This document shows positions 63,629-64,000 of a stretch of DNA of 64,000 nucleotides, piece after piece. Source of the stretch: a virus. Location: positions 19,954-83,953 of the IMG/VR virus record IMGVR_UViG_3300050343_000265, one strand, 5' to 3'. The translations under genes were made by a program, and so were the position numbers. The notes under the pieces are model-generated. The model did not search any database. It was not told the origin of the DNA and saw nothing but the letters and a program-made list of their open reading frames with translations. Each line of letters starts with the position of its first letter. Positions within the stretch are counted from its first letter, which is position 1.

Positions 63629-64000
63629 AATAACCCTCACGAGTTCCCTTAGTGGTAGGTGTGGTAGGTTCACACAACACAGAGGCCGAGAGACATCTAA
63701 TGTTACGCACAAGTTCTAACGTAAGTTATGAACGACAGTTATCCAACTGAAGTAACTGGTGCTTACAAATGTGAACGCAAGACGAGAACGAACACAACAC
63801 AATAGTTAACATTAAGTGTTGAACTAAAGATATTGTGTGAGTTCTACTTGCGTGAACAGAAGAATAAACGTGAGCTCAATTGCGTAAGCAATTACGAGCG
63901 AACTACAGTAGTAATGAGCGAGCGAAGCGAGCGGGTGAAACCCTTGTGCTCTACTAGTTTATTTTTTTTGTTCCACCGGCCGATCGGGAACAGAGGGTAT
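63629..64000. other. Repeat-rich right end, no convincing gene
   Basis: Contains inverted repeats ATTGC/GCAAT at about 63878-63891, GTTC/GAAC at about 63842-63858, repeated GTTCTA/GAACG units and GAGCGAGCGAAGCGAGCG near 63914. A 25-codon frame at 63729 is likely chance. Possible origin, packaging or regulatory DNA. Confidence 0.4.

Noticed and set aside
63729-63806. Short plus-strand frame of 25 codons
   Set aside because: Too short, no promoter or ribosome site, in a repeat-rich noncoding region.

Overview
The window looks like part of a tailed cyanophage genome, probably from a marine or estuarine Synechococcus/Prochlorococcus-type host. The evidence is the combination of psbA (photosystem II D1), a high-light-inducible protein, ThyX, a short tyrosine-less class I ribonucleotide reductase pair, MazG and a T7-like DNA polymerase beside an N4-gp56-like capsid protein and S74-chaperone tail fibres. 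A tyrosine integrase sits next to what looks like the 3' end of a tRNA gene, so the phage or a recent ancestor was probably able to integrate. No terminase, portal or main tail tube genes are seen; they presumably lie left of position 1.

Layout. 1-359: partial HNH endonuclease, minus strand. 0.47-16.1 kb, plus strand: capsid protein, small head or neck proteins, a large protein with a SWIM-type zinc motif, and tail-fibre genes, two ending in S74-type chaperones. 16.2-24.5 kb: a reversed GH19 endolysin-like gene, many small basic or membrane proteins each with its own promoter, a GH24 lysozyme, a LamG protein, attP plus integrase, and a phage-encoded outer-membrane barrel. 24.6-29 kb: a kinase-like protein and two unknown large proteins around a structured divergent intergenic region. 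29-49 kb, minus strand: replication and nucleotide metabolism in a dense overlapping operon (split PolA-type polymerase, primase-helicase, RecB-like nuclease, SSB-like proteins, ThyX, NrdAB, MazG, thioredoxin) with a translation initiation factor IF-1 homologue. 47.5-51 kb: photosynthesis cassette (hli, psbA) with an endonuclease VII-like gene. 51-63.6 kb: mostly very small minus-strand genes, each followed by its own hairpin; two plus-strand HNH-like genes and a tRNA-Asp interrupt it. 63.6-64.0 kb: repeat-rich DNA without a convincing gene.

How it fits together. Replication genes rebuild the dNTP pool (RNR, ThyX, MazG, thioredoxin) and copy DNA with a polymerase split into exonuclease and polymerase proteins. 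Photosynthesis genes would sustain host energy, but psbA here carries two frame breaks. Two deaminase/methylase-fold proteins have lost their catalytic motifs and may act as regulators or binders. Two sequence grammars stand out: a TAGTTARAATA-type promoter about 30 nt before many left-arm genes, and, in the right arm, a UAAY-loop hairpin followed by a TGTTCTTTA element 11-16 nt before start codons.

Limits. All assignments come from reading motifs by eye. At least six single-base frame breaks in otherwise good genes suggest either local decay or residual assembly error; raw reads would settle this.
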